A stretch of 64,000 nt of DNA from Triplophysa rosa (lineage: Eukaryota > Chordata > Actinopteri > Cypriniformes > Nemacheilidae). Within the stretch, counting starts at the first letter, position 1; each line of letters opens with the position of its first letter. The stretch covers positions 13,482,550-13,546,549 of the forward strand of contig NC_079902.1 in NCBI RefSeq assembly GCF_024868665.1, given 5' to 3'. The notes below the pieces were generated by a model, which searched no databases, had not been told where the DNA came from, and saw only the letters and a program-made list of their open reading frames with translations. Shown piece by piece: positions 10,351-22,265 of the stretch. A program made the translations under genes and the position numbers.

Positions 10351-12322
10351 ATGGTCTATTGGTGTGGACGCAAATATAGTTATAATAACAGTTACTGTTA
10401 TAGTTATAGTTATAATGTGAATGGCTCTTTACACCCAAATATACGCTCAGCAGGTGTGTAAACAATTTTACAGATTTTTTGGTGTTAGCCTCATGGAGCA
10501 GTAAACTTTGAACGAATAGTTTAGAATTTCTTGGTTGCGTCTGGTAGGCTCTTATTGCATTATGTGACTTGTTGCAATACGTGACGGGTTGTCACTGAGA
10601 AATGTTACATGACTCAGCACTCTTCTATTTTTAAGCCGTGCCAAACCCACGTGAGGAATGGACATTTTTGCAACAATAGACTACAAATGTAAAACATACG
10701 GGTAGTTTGGTTTAATTCAGTACTAAAATAAAAAGCCCTGCGTCACATGACTTCTTTCAAATGCTGAAGAAACTTTATTTACCTTCATTGTATTGAATTC
10801 ACTTATTTAGATATTCATTAAAATTATCCTTTTGTGTTTCACAGATACATGAAAAATTGGTTTAGGGTAAGTAAATTATGTCAGAATTAGATTTTAGATA
10901 AATATTGTGTGTTCATATTTGTTTTTGCTGTGATATTGAAATAATGGGACAGAGGCTGCCTTGTATAACAGTTTGGCACAGTAACATGCAAATTTATTCA
11001 CACGTGCAAATAGAAAGTCATACTTTCACAATAAATCAAAATTTGATCCATATAAATTTTCTTAGTGCTTGTATCTTGCTCATGCTCACGTTTTCCTTTC
11101 AAAATCAATGTGATGTGTCTACTTCTATATCAGCTTTCTGAGCTCCTCCTACAGATGTGACATCACTGAAGTTACATGCACTGTAGACCAAGGCAACCTT
11201 CACTGCTCTGTATTCTGATTAGTTTGTTAATGCGTGTGTGGGACTCGTGTCACCGTGGGGGCCAAAATTGAGGTCCCCATGGGCACAAAAGCTTATTAAA
11301 AGCTCTTTAGGTTTAGGGGTAGGGTTAGGATAAAATATACAGTTTGTACAGTATAAAAAACATTACGACTATGGACTGTCCCCACGGAGATAGTAAACCA
11401 GACATGTGGTGTGTGCGTGTGTTTGTGCACCTCTACTGTTTGAATGTGTGTGCAGGGGAAGGCAGAAGACGTGCTTTGGTTATGTACTCTCCATACCTCT
11501 GGGAGAACTTTACCTTGTTATTCAGGTCTCTGTGGCTCCACACTTAAACTGATAGACATCACAACATTTATGAAACAAAAACATCATGGGAGTACATTAC
11601 AAGCTGCCTAATATGCTAATATTATGGGCCATAAACATTATGTGATGGTATAATGGTGTATTATGAAGTGCGCTGAAACATGGTAATGTTTGCAATTATA
11701 TTGCCTTTATTTAATTAAATTAAATGAATGAAATGGAAAAAAAATTATCGTGTTTTTCCCCAGCGCATAAACAGGGTTTCGTAATGGAATATGTGAAACA
11801 CAGAATTTGTCAATTAGTTGTTAATTTCAGTTCACAAGCAGTCAGACTGATCTGGGTCTGACGTTAAAGTGAACTCACTGACTCTGAATATTATCAGTTT
11901 CTAAATGTCTTTTACAATTTCTTATTGATTAAATAGTTTTTTGACTTTACATGTGTATTTGTATTGGTGTCCTGCATGTGTTCTTTGTGAAACTTTGTGC
12001 TGTTGTCCTGACCGGGGCTCTTTGGAGATTGTAATATCTAAGTGTAATATCTAAGTAACATCTCAGTTACGTTACTCACCTTGATATCTAGTGGAATCTG
12101 ATACAAAATTAATTATATATATATACTGTATATATATATATATATATATATACAGTATTAACAAATTTGTCATTGCAATTTATTAGGCAAATAACAAACT
12201 CAAACCACTAAGTACTCTTTATTCACGTTTTTATACCCAAATGTATACCTTAATTTCTCACAGAAGTACAAGAAATAAATCAAGCATACTGTAAAATTCA
12301 ACCCTTAAAATGTAATTTTCTA
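10351..12322. other. Intergenic with minor repeats
   Basis: No gene seen. A repeat-like patch at about 11240-11400 contains gtttaggggtagggttagg between GGTCCCCA and TGTCCCCAC blocks. A (TA)n tract of about 40 bp lies at 12113-12152. Nothing else is recognisable. Confidence 0.5.
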
Positions 12323-12558
12323 TTAAATGTGCAGTGTGTATTTTTTTGGAGGATCTATTGACAGAAATGCAATATAATATACATAGGCTAACTATGTATT
12401 CGGAGGTGTATAAAGACCTTACATAATGAAGCGTTATTTTTTTATTACCTTATGTGCTACATACACCACGGGTCCCCTTACATGGAATTCACCATGTTGT
12501 TTTTACAGTAGCCCTAAACGGACAAACTGCTCTACAAAGTGTGGTTTATTGTAAATAC

Positions 12559-13839
12559 TAGGGCTGTCAATCGATTAAAATATTTAATCGCGATTAATCG
12601 CAAGATTGTAATGAGTTAACTCGTGATTAATCGCAACTTAATCGCACAATTTTATCCGTTATAAATGTACCTTAAATTAATACTTTTCAAGTTTTTAATA
12701 CTCTAATCAACATGGGCATGGACAAATATTGATGCTTTATGCAAATGTATATTGTTTATTATTAGTGAAACCATACTCAACATAGAGCATGAAGACTAGA
12801 CATGTTTCAAAGTTCATAGATGTTTTTCAAAGAACTTGTACATGTCTATTAAACACATGAAAAAAAACTGGAAAAACACAGGTTCCCATTACTTCTTTCT
12901 CTGCACTGAGCTATTTACTTACACAAGCATGTTTACATTTTCGCAACTGTGATAGCTCGGTGGAGGCTGTGTGCAATGCAAGGCATATGCTCGAACGGAA
13001 GCTGCCTGGCCGCGGCAATCATGTTGCGTGCACTATCGGTGGTCAGTGGGCTAATTTTGAATTCAATATTCCACTGTCTGGCTACCTGCAGAAAGTGCTC
13101 AGCGCAAACGTAAGCATAGTGCCTCTCGTCTGTCTTCATGACGGTCAAAGCGTATGACCGTAGTTTCCAGTGTGTGTCAAAATAATGAGCCGTGACCCCC
13201 AGGTAGCTATGGTTACTGAGGGAAGTCCAGTAATCTCTGGTGAGCGCAACCGTGTTTGTCTGTCCTCCTTGACTTTCGCTTTCTCCTCTTCGTAAGAGCC
13301 ATGAATCTTGCTTGTAACAGTGGCTCTCGAAGGTAGTTCATATGTGTAATCGTTAGATGCGATGCGAATAATTTCAAGTAGACCCTCGTCCTCCACTACA
13401 TTAACTGGCCTACATGCTGTAGCCACCCATTTAGCTCTCGATTTGGTGAGTCTGTTGCTTGTGGAGTTGTCCATCCGTCTCTGCTGAAAACAATCTAGTG
13501 TGGTCTGACGCGAGGAGGAGAGCTCTCTGCGTCAGTTGTATGCTTCGCCATCAAGTGATCTTTTAAACTCGACGTGCTGCGGTGATAGCTTAATTCACAT
13601 CAACAATAAATGCAGATCACTTTTGTCTTGTCGACAGAACCATCAGACATCGTTTTATATATGAATTTTACGTTCAGAAGACCTATTTATTTCTCCATTT
13701 CTGTTTGCTGCTGCATCGTTTACTTTCTCAAACTACGGACAGAAAATGCGCGCTGCGTTAATCGCACGTTAATAAAATTAGTGCCGTTAAAAGGAATTCG
13801 CGTTAACATGTTATTAACGCGTTAATTTTGACAGCCCTA
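12559..13839 (-). mobile_element. hAT element with partial ZBED-like transposase
   Basis: The inverted ends TAGGGCTGTCAA / TTGACAGCCCTA are perfect. The 8-bp duplication GTAAATAC is perfect at 12551-12558 and 13840-13847. Length is 1281 bp. It carries only part of a transposase gene on the minus strand, so it is an internally deleted copy dependent on an autonomous relative. Confidence 0.92.
12933..13660 (-). pseudogene. Broken hAT (ZBED1-like) transposase fragment
   Basis: Read on the minus strand from about 13654, it opens with a BED-type zinc finger (C-x2-C, then a KDHLMAKH-type H-x4-H ending) interrupted by an in-frame TGA next to the second cysteine. At 13474-13145 it continues with the VVEDEGLLEIIRIASNDYTYELPSR-like region typical of ZBED1/hAT proteins (core EDEGL...IASND). 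At 13148-12933 it reads IEFKISPLTTDSARNM...CIAHSLHRA, the start of the RNase-H-like catalytic core. The remainder of the catalytic domain and the C-terminal dimerisation region are absent. Frameshifts and the stop make it non-functional. Confidence 0.8.
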
Positions 13840-13997
13840 GTAAATACATTATCTCCTTCGATAAAGAAGCGGAAAGTGACGATTTCTTTGCCCTCAGCCG
13901 GCGTAGTGCTTTGAAAGGGAGGGGAAGGGTGGGAGTTAGGAGTTGGTTGCAATTCACAATCTCACCGCTAGATGCTGCTAAATTTCATACACTAGAC

Positions 13998-14370
13998 CAG
14001 TGGTTCTCAACTCTGGCCCGAGAAATCCAATTTCCTGCCGAGTTTAGCCCCAACTCCGATAAAACACCCGAAGAGGCTAATCAGTGACTTCATGAACAGA
14101 GGCGTTCAACTTAATGCTGGGCTGCGCAGATTGATTGGCATATCGCAGTAAAGTACCGCGAGAGCGATTCAAATGCGTACTGAGCAATCTGCACTTGACG
14201 CTATCGCGGGACTTCAATGTCATACGCTGATAGATTTACGCAAGTGCCGCATTAAGTTGAACGCATCTATTCCTAAAGAAGCTGATTAGCTTGTTCAGGT
14301 GTTTTATATCAGAGTTGGGGCTAAACTCGGCAGGAAAATGGATCTCGTGGGCCAGAGTTGAGAACCACTG
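13998..14370. mobile_element. Foldback hAT MITE
   Basis: The ends CAGTGGTTCTCAACTCTGG and CCAGAGTTGAGAACCACTG are perfect inverted repeats extending into longer arms (gccgagtttagccccaact and its complement). The 8-bp duplication CACTAGAC is perfect at 13990-13997 and 14371-14378. It is 373 bp and non-coding, and inserted a few bases from the right end of element A. Confidence 0.9.
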
Positions 14371-14384
14371 CACTAGACCTTTAA

Positions 14385-14726
14385 CATCACCATGAAACGG
14401 AAGTTGCGATTGACTTCTTTTCCGTATCGTGACGTATATCCGAGTGCAACGGCTTCTGAAATGAGAAAAAAAACATAGATAGGAGCTTCATTTTGCCCTT
14501 CCAGTTTTGATTGGTTTGTTGTAAATTGGTCGTTGCTAACAAAATGGAGGCAGGTTTGAATGCCATTCTACAGTCTGTTGTGGAGGGGAGGGCTAAAAAT
14601 GCCTGCATGGCCATTGGACAGTTAGCATAGTCCTACCCATTGTTGCCTAAAAATAAATAATGGTGTGCACAGATAAATCATTTATAATAAACACTTAGAA
14701 TTTCCCCTTTTGATTTCATGGTGACT
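14385..14726. mobile_element. TTAA-flanked element B, abutting element A
   Basis: Flanked by TTAA at 14381-14384 (shared with element A) and 14727-14730. The ends CATCACCATGAAA and TTTCATGGTGACT are inverted. The left inner sequence (cggaagttgcgat...cttccgta...gacgta) is related to the element at 42684-43089. Non-coding Kolobok/piggyBac-like MITE. Confidence 0.7.
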
Positions 14727-14730
14727 TTAA

Positions 14731-15248
14731 GGACTACAAGTAAATAACTATAATGTGACATCTGAATAAAAAAGGCCTTAACTATTTTTCTGCCTTTATT
14801 GTAAAACAGTAAATTTGAAAATTCATGAATAACAATAATTATAGATTTTTTTGCATTAGAAATACTACTGTGACTAAAGATCTTATGCATACTGGTGGAT
14901 TACAGAAACATAAAAAATGATTTTGGTAATCACCAATACTGTTAGGGCAGCTGTGGCAGAACCTTACATTGGGTGGTGGTGGTGGTCTAATAATTTTGTT
15001 CAGCACTGTATATTTAAAAGTAACACCCCTAACATAAGCTTCTAGTTCATCTTCTTTTAACTTTCATCTTCATTTCACTTATATCTTCATTTCACTTGAT
15101 ATATCACTCACTGTTATGATTAGCAGGCAAATAAGTGTGCCGTTTGTTTGTTTGCAAAGTAAAGGCCATATGGCCTGTTCTTTCTTCTGAATCCAATCAG
15201 ACAAAATGCCCAGAGCCTCCAGAGAGGGTGAGAGAGAGACTGAGAGAG
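14731..15248. other. Intergenic, no gene seen
   Basis: AT-rich sequence with a short (GGT)n run near 14972-14985. No repeat ends or coding signal. Confidence 0.5.
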
Positions 15249-15251
15249 TAA

Positions 15252-15543
15252 AGGTGGATTCACACGGTACACGGCAGTCGCGATTGTCTAGTTCATTTTC
15301 AAAGGGAAACATGCAGTAAGTGGCAAAATGCGGGCCATTTCGTTGGCGGAGCAGAGGCAGTGCGCAAGCGGTGTTCGCACATCCAAAATCCTGCAACTTC
15401 CATGGGTACGGCTCTTTGCGGCATGCGCAACTGAAGATAAAAATATTTTATTTTATTGTGAAAGGCAGCGGCAGCCACATCGGATTAAAGGCAGCTGCCG
15501 CGAGGCAATTCCACCGCTCACAGAGTACCGTGTGAATCCACCA
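15252..15543. mobile_element. Harbinger-like MITE
   Basis: The inverted ends GGTGGATTCACACGGTAC / GTACCGTGTGAATCCACC are perfect. They are flanked by TAA at 15249-15251 and 15544-15546, fitting the 3-bp TWA target of PIF/Harbinger. Length is about 292 bp, GC-rich and non-coding. Confidence 0.7.
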
Positions 15544-15666
15544 TAAGACAGTGAGCGCAGCAGTGCCGGTGTTGTGCCGAATTTGGACTCCCCAGCAGAT
15601 TTCTACTCCCCTCTTTGAAACTGCTGTTTGATTAGATAATCCTAACCCCACACCTAATCCTTACAA

Positions 15667-16766
15667 CCGATTCACACATACTCCGTGTGCAGTGCGTATG
15701 CGGTGCATATTTTTTCACGTGCCCATGTTAACGGATTAGATCATTCACACAGCACGCGGATGCCAGAAGGTGTGGTACGTCAGTGTAGCGATCGTTTACG
15801 CATCGAGTCTATTTTTGCTGTACCGCACGGACTGTTTTAAAGTGATAGCACACGTATCATGCTCAAAATGAACACGAATTAACACAGAAATGCAGAAATT
15901 TTACACCATAAATGCATATAAATGAAGTTTACTACTTTTTTTTATCTATGTTATTTGTTTATTTAAGCAATGAAAGCAGATTAAAATGTTGCGTAGTACA
16001 AATATCCTACAGTGTTTATATTGCGTGAGGAAGGTGCTTCTATGCAGATAGTGACAAGCAGGTGGTCCAGAAAGTACAAGACGGCAGCGTGATGGATAAC
16101 GCGCGGGTAGTTATTGAGGTAGAGAAATACAAAGTGATTTATGACCCCAGGACTGTTTTTATAAAGACATGAATGCTAAAGAAAAGGCATGGGAGGCAGT
16201 TTCATCGGCCACTGGAATGGATGGTAAATTATTTTGAAACTCTTTTAATAGGCTAGGCTAATATAACGTCACATAAGCATAAAGTGTTTATAAGTACTAT
16301 CCTAACATTAAAACTACATATAAAATATAATTTAAATAGTACGTTCTTTTCAGCTGTTGTGTTTAGTCGCGAAAAGGTTTATAATTGTATTTCTGTGTTG
16401 TCCTACACTTAATTCAAAGTCATGTTTTTTAATCAGGATACACCATGGAAGTTTACGGTGGATGCTGTTATATATATATATATATATATATATATCAACC
16501 ACTCGCACTAAACATAAAACAGAGAATCACAATGATGAAAATAGCGCGTTTCATAAACCCTTTTTAAAAACTTACATTTCGATTAATCATATATCGGAAA
16601 TACCCATTGTTACCCATTGTTGACTGAATCACACAGAAGACGCGGACCGCTAACAAACACTACAAACGTTGTGTGTGGAAGCACAATGGCGCATGACGGA
16701 TGTATACTGCATACGTGTTGCTCTACAGACCGCATACGCACTGCACACGGAGTATGTATGAATCGG
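15667..16766. mobile_element. 1.1-kb TIR element, family unassigned
   Basis: Inverted ends of about 36 bp start CCGATTCACACATACTCCG and differ in only one or two positions from the complement of 16731-16766. The interior is AT-rich, holds a (TA)n tract at about 16471-16494, and shows no recognisable transposase. Target duplication is uncertain, so the superfamily is left open. Confidence 0.65.
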
Positions 16767-18585
16767 GCGTTACACCTAATGTTAGTGGGGAATGGGGGAG
16801 TCATAATTTGGCAGGAATCATTTTTCGGCACCAACACCGGCTGCTGTTCCTGTATTTTATGCAGATGGAAATAGCCTTTTCCCAGCAGCCCAGATGATAC
16901 GATCAGCAGAAGAACCCTGGCAGTCTGCACAAGTGCTCTGTTACCTCTGTGACTGCCATTATCTACAGGAATGCTGTCTGTTATCTCAACAGCATCCAAT
17001 CGGTGCGCTCCATTACACAAGCACAGCATGGGCAAGGTAGCACTCCATTAATGCAAACTTATGAGAGGCCTAATGAATGAGAACATGTCCACATGTACTA
17101 GAACTATGAAAACAATACAGGCCCTCTCCTTCCTTTTTTTAAACAAAAGTTGAGCTGATGAAAAGAAGACCCTTTTATATGAATCCTATGGTAATATGGA
17201 GTGGATTGATAGGGAAAATAGTTTGTTGAGTAGATGGAGGAATAGGCTGGCATGATTATAGGCAAAAGTGTCAACGCAGTGGAATTCTTGGCACAGGGCT
17301 GAGATTGTGATTGAGCGAGTTCAAAAAGGGCAGATGGATGACTAATGTACCATGAGCTCAATTCAGATGCTTTGGGACAAATCTGTTGCCGTCCAGAATC
17401 TCAGATTCAATAGAGATGTGGCCTTGCAAAGCTGTATCGCTTGTTGACACGTCACTATAGCAATGACTTTTCTATGAGAAAAGTAACAAGGTGTACATGC
17501 CATGCTTTAAATACTCCCAACAGAGGATGAATTAGGGGGTACATAGAAAAAAGTGTCAGTCTCACTCTGTAGTCACTTGATATCTAATCTTGAGTCTGGG
17601 AGTGCATTCCAGATATGGGACTGGAGACAAGGGTGTGCTAGTATCAAACTGTGTTCTATTCAGCATCTCCTGTACGGTTCAGACAGGGACATCACAAAGC
17701 CACGAGACCAGGGGACACACTTATCATGTCACGTACAACAAACCTTCAATTCCATCTAGAACATTTAATAGCTGATCTTACGCAATACTGTCACATGCTG
17801 ATATGCGGTCACTACAGGAAAAGCAATTGCAACATCAGGTTTTCGATGTGAAAGTAAAAAATACTTGCAAAGCATTCTGGGTTTCAGTCTAGAAAAACTT
17901 TAGAAATTAGGTCTGCTGACTCACTCAAATGGCTGGCTTTGAAAACAATAAGCTTAAGTCTATCATCGCACTTGGTAGATAGGATGAAAACTGTCTCTGG
18001 TGTTCACCCCTTTGGAATGTGTTCTAAAGAATATTGTGCCTGTGGTAAAATTTGTTTGCATGTTTGCTTGTGTTCTTTTGCGTGTGAGAGGACAGAGACG
18101 GGTCTGGTTAACAGTCTGTTCTTGTTACTTATTTTAACCAGTACAGGAAGTGTAATTTAAGGAAGTTTGTGGCAACAAAATAATCCTCTGTTGAAGTCTA
18201 CCACAGTGATATATTGTTAGCCAGAACAGAAAGCCAAAACATTGTTTCCTTGGTGTCCATAGGGAAATACATGACTTTAATGATACTGTAAACACACCAG
18301 CACACGCTGTAAAACAATCTTACGTGAGTCTGTGTTACCTGTTTCCTGAGAAAACACATAAACAAGTTCGACCAGTTAAAGTTGCCGAGTCAGATTTCAC
18401 CTTTAAAGTTAAGGGAGAGGTTTGGTTTTGTTCTTGGAAGATTGTGAATCATATTAGTCTCGATGAAGACCATTTCTTGATGAATCATCAAACCTGCATC
18501 ACAAGTATGTTTATCTTCTCATGGAAAGACGTGTTATTCTGGCCATGGACACTGTAGCTTAATTCGGCTTTCACTGCATTTTGGA
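16767..18585. other. Intergenic, no gene seen
   Basis: No coding frame with family resemblance, RNA gene or transposon ends were recognised in this 1.8 kb. Confidence 0.5.
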
Positions 18586-18800
18586 ATGTTTAATCTTATT
18601 TATTTTTAGTGGCATCTAGTGGTGAGGTTGCGAATTGCAACCAACGGCTCACTCCACTCCTCCCCCCTCCCTTTCGAAGCACTACGGCATCTGACACATG
18701 ACAAAGATGTCATCACGTTTTCGCTTCTTTACTGAAGGAGATATTTACGAAACGTGCTCTGTAGAGCAGTTTGTCCGTTTAGGGCTACTGTAGAAACAAG
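18586..18800 (-). mobile_element. Truncated relative of TTAA element A
   Basis: On the minus strand this matches element A at 12505-12558 joined directly to 13848-13985. Shared blocks include agccctaaacggacaaactgc, atctccttc, cgaaagggagggg and ctagatgc. It keeps the uninterrupted site where hAT 12559-13839 sits in the other copy. The end corresponding to 12327-12500 is missing. Confidence 0.7.
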
Positions 18801-18911
18801 AAAAATGTGCGCGCCGCACCTTATGGGCATCGCGACAGCACCTGCCACGTGTCTACATTTAAAATAACGAACTTGCGCGCACAAAAGATGTGAAAGGTGA
18901 ATCGCCTGTTA

Positions 18912-19132
18912 TGCTGGGTTCACACCAAACGCAAACAATCACGTTACACGCTCTTTATTATTCGCGGAAAAAAGTTCGTTGAAAAAAAAGTGACACGAGC
19001 TGACAAATATTTTCTATTTGCGCAGAAGACGAGATTGACCCGCAAGTTCGTGTCTATTCGCGTCTTTGCATTGACCTTGTATGTAATTTACTCTCTCAAA
19101 CCACTTAATTCGCGTTTGGTGTGAACCCAACA
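18912..19132. mobile_element. Harbinger-like MITE
   Basis: The ends TGCTGGGTTCACACCAAACGC and GCGTTTGGTGTGAACCCAACA are inverted with one or two mismatches. They are flanked by TTA at 18909-18911 and 19133-19135, a TWA target duplication. It is 221 bp and non-coding. Confidence 0.75.
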
Positions 19133-19451
19133 TTACAGTGAAAAACATTTAGACGCCTTTTTTTGTTTACCTTTGGGAGAAGACAACTGGTGGGGAAACA
19201 ACTGACCGGATTTAAAATTGTATTGACCATCTTTAAATGAAGTTATATCTAAATTTCAGACCATAATTTACCTTAATTATGTATATAAATTTACTGTACA
19301 TTATAAACTGTCACAGCTCATAATTGTCTCTGAATTTCATAAACAGAACATTTATTTATCCTGTCTAGTGACTTCTATTTTTCAGTTCCGTCTTTTTGGG
19401 TTTGTGTGATGTGTGATGTTTTTTACCTTGTAGAAATCACCAACTTTTTAG

Positions 19452-19727
19452 TATGTTTCTGCATATCGCTGCTATCCTTCTGAATCCTTGTATCTCCATA
19501 TTTCGTGAATTTTTATTTTTTGACATAAATCATTATTATTAGTCACCCTTTATGTTTGTCACTGGCTTGTCACAAATATTTGACCAATAAGAAGTATTAA
19601 AAAGTTCTTGTCAACTTTGACAACACAGTATTTAATCATTTAAAAAGTACAGCGTTTTTTACCCATTTCCTGAAAAACACTGAATTTGGACATTCAAGGT
19701 TTCATAAGGACAGCGACGATATTCATC
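19452..19727 (-). mobile_element. MITE, copy 2 of the 3290-3557 family
   Basis: Inverted relative of 3290-3557. The terminal blocks atatcg(c/t)(t/c)gct(a/g)tcctt at the two ends are mutually inverted. It is better preserved than copy 1 and non-coding. Confidence 0.65.
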
Positions 19728-20039
19728 TCAGAAAAGTAACCAAATATACCATTTATCTTTCATCCCATGTCCTTTCAATAATTTACTTCATGTTAATGCC
19801 TCACAAAAATGAGTGACTTTCAGTCAGCTCATTCATAAATACCAATTAGTCCTATTGCATAGTTATAACTAATGTGGCAAATGAGGCACAGGTGTGAGAA
19901 TAATACCACCCCTGGCTGACATGCATAAAGCATTAAACCAGAACATAGCCACTGTAATGGAAATTCATAAAATATTACAATACACTAAACTTATGAAATA
20001 TAGAAATGAGATACTCAGTCATTGTAACACCTTGTCAAA

Positions 20040-20172
20040 AAGACAAAAGACAATAGAGCACATTAGAGCCCATTATCATATTGCATTTTGTCACACTGGT
20101 GATGCGGCAATCCCATTAGAACAAGCCGCATGTCATGTTGCGCCAGTCACGTCCGGTGTAGACACGGTGTAA
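20040..20172. repeat. Dispersed repeat fragment (ends GTCCGGTGTAGACAC)
   Basis: Matches 50238-50410: both contain gacaaaagacaatag(a)gcacatt-like sequence followed by GTCCGGTGT near the right edge. The 50-kb copy begins with the inverted end GTGTCTACACCGGAC, so this is a TIR family. Here the left end is missing. Confidence 0.5.
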
Positions 20173-20601
20173 GAGAATTAATATGATTAATTGCATTTGT
20201 TATTGGTTTCCACGGTTTCTCTTACAATAACTCTGATTTCATTCATGTAAACATTGAACAGATTTTCTATGTTTGAAGTGTCTGAAATGCTTTCAGAGAT
20301 TGGATTGACCAGTGTTTTAGGTATGTGAGTCACAAGGCTTTGTCCGTCATTTTGGCCTGATCATTGAAGATGACACACAAGTGAAGATTCTGTGATGCTG
20401 TGAGATTGAGAGTAATTGTTTGGTGTTAAATGCACAGGAGCCTGGAACTTGGATCATTCACTGTGCTGACAGAGACCCTACAAGAGATCAGACCGATCTA
20501 GTACAGACTCACAGCAGCTGTGGTGGGCCTTTTCCACTTAACAGTTCTGAGGTTGGGGTTTTGTTTAACCTTGTTAGCGAAAGATGAAAGTTATGAGCAA
20601 G

Positions 20602-21110
20602 GGCGCATTAATGCACGGGCTTACAGGGGCTGAAGCCCAGGGGCCTAAATTTCTTAAAATTATTATAATATTTCAAAAATAATTTTAAAGTTTGTTTTTC
20701 TTTTGTTCAAACGCTTTTTAATTTTTGCTCGAAGTCTCCAGCACGATGGCAGACTATCACAGCCGGCTTGCAACCAAATGACAACTGTAGGATAGAGACC
20801 CTGACAACATTCAGACACACGGTGGTCTGAGCACGCCCAAGCCACTAAAGCGCTCTGTTTAAATTACGCAAACATCCAAGAATCCTTGAGAAAGATAGCA
20901 GCTGACGCTAACCAGCAGTTAATTACTCGTGATGAAGCCAGCCGACAAAGCAAAAAAATGGATAAACCAGAAATCGCTTTCCTCTGTAACATGTGGAATA
21001 CAATTCAGCAGCAATTTTACAAGACAAGCACGGCCCTCCAGACTGTTGATCTTGATTTTTTAGTGCATGCTGTAATAATCAGTGAACATGTTTAAATAAC
21101 TTTTTGCAAA
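20602..21110 (+). pseudogene. hAT transposase remnant
   Basis: GGGCGCATTAATGCACGGG...CAGGGGCTGAAGCCC resembles a hAT left end. At 20746-21094 the sequence reads in broken frames like a hAT transposase of the ZMYM/TTF-finger group. These include a TPKPLKRS motif, then ADANQQL...RDEASRQSKKMDKPEIAFLCNMWN..., ending LDFLVHAV. Stops lie between the parts. No right end or target duplication was found. It is a decayed remnant, not a host gene. Confidence 0.55.
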
Positions 21111-21480
21111 TAAATGGATTAAATTCAGCCCACAATCATTAGTTTTTCTCACAAATTTGAAAAATTAGATGTCCCATATAACGTAAAGACATATGTGGTG
21201 GCAAATTGAAAGCGATGTGAAATCAGTCCTGACGTCTTCAGAAGTGAACATCACTGTGTTTCATGTCTTTTCACATATATATGTGTGATTGTGTGATTTG
21301 ATGACGTAATGCAGCATGCCATTGTAAATACAACTATATGTAGACCTGGCGGAGATAGAATTTATAGAAGCCTGTTGTTGTTTAAAATAAAATAAGTTTC
21401 TATGAAAATCTATTTTGTTTTACAAAACGAGGTAATGTTATACATATCTTGATTTGCCGCAGGGTTATGGTAGTCTGCAT

Positions 21481-21746
21481 CAGGGGCGGACTGGGCATCA
21501 GGCGTTCCGGGCGTTTTCCCAGTGGGCCGCTATCATTTGGGGTCGGAACAGACGCTTTGGCCGCTCAGACGGACGTATTATAAATGCGAATGCACGCAAC
21601 ACGAATGCAAAAGACACGTATGCATTCCACCCCCCCTCCCCGTCAACAGATTTAACCATGCACCACCCCTTCGTCAACAGAAATGTTAGAGGGCCGATGT
21701 GGGCCAAAAAATGCCAGGGCCGATTTTTCTTCCCAGTCCAGCCCTG
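21481..21746. mobile_element. hAT MITE
   Basis: The ends CAGGGGCGGACTGG and CCAGTCCAGCCCTG are inverted. The 8-bp duplication GTCTGCAT is perfect at 21473-21480 and 21747-21754. It is 266 bp and non-coding. The open frames on both strands here are incidental. Confidence 0.9.
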
Positions 21747-22020
21747 GTCTGCATACATTAACTGTATTTGGTAGTTCAGAGATGCAATGTTTCATAGAAT
21801 GTATAGATTCATGGCAATTCAGTCAGTAAAATATAATTCTTTATAAAGAATTCTTCATGTCTATGTGTATTAAGATAATCATGTATTAAGGTCAATTTAA
21901 AACAAAACAAGTTTGTTTAAAAATGCCATCTTATTTTCTAAATGTTCTTATATTTAGATTTGGTCAATTTTTAACCCCACAAAAATGTTTTATAGACAAA
22001 CCATTTATCATCCGCGATTC

Positions 22021-22265
22021 TACACTGTAAAAAATGATTTGTTGTTTTTTGTTGTTTCAACTTAAAAAAAATAAGTTACCTTGTTGCCTTAAAATTTTAA
22101 GTTAGTTCAACTTAAAAATATTAGTCAACACAACAAGTTTGCAACAAATTCATTAAGTGAATTAATATTTTTAAGTTGAACTAACTTAAAATTTTAAGGC
22201 AACAAGGTAACTTATTTTTTTAAGTTGAAACAACAAAAAACAACAAATCATTTTTTTACAGTGTA
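22021..22265. repeat. 245-bp near-perfect palindrome (foldback MITE)
   Basis: The outer ends TACACTGTAAAAAA and TTTTTTACAGTGTA begin two arms of about 100 bp that are almost exact inverted copies (tgttgttttttgttgtttcaactt, aagttaccttgttgcc, ttaagttagttcaactta). The unpaired centre is about 40 bp. It may use TA as its target. Non-coding, and its RNA would form one long hairpin. Confidence 0.85.

Larger units (their letters stand above)
12327..14380. mobile_element. TTAA-flanked element A, host of two hAT insertions
   Basis: TTAA at 12323-12326 and 14381-14384 bound the element. The left end ATGTGCAGTGTGTAT pairs with the right end (complement AGGTCTAGTGTATGA) once the insert at 13998-14370 is removed. 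An inverted, truncated relative at about 18586-18800 lacks the first hAT and reads straight across the site (ctgctctac...gtaaatatctccttc), which confirms the internal insertion. Its own sequence without the inserts is about 0.39 kb. No coding. Confidence 0.7.

Noticed and set aside
16610..17035. 141-codon minus-strand frame
   Set aside because: Begins inside the inverted end of the 15667-16766 element, and overlapping frames on the other strand are equally open. No recognisable domain.
21454..21774. Open frames on both strands
   Set aside because: They span a hAT MITE with perfect target duplications. The MITE explains the sequence.
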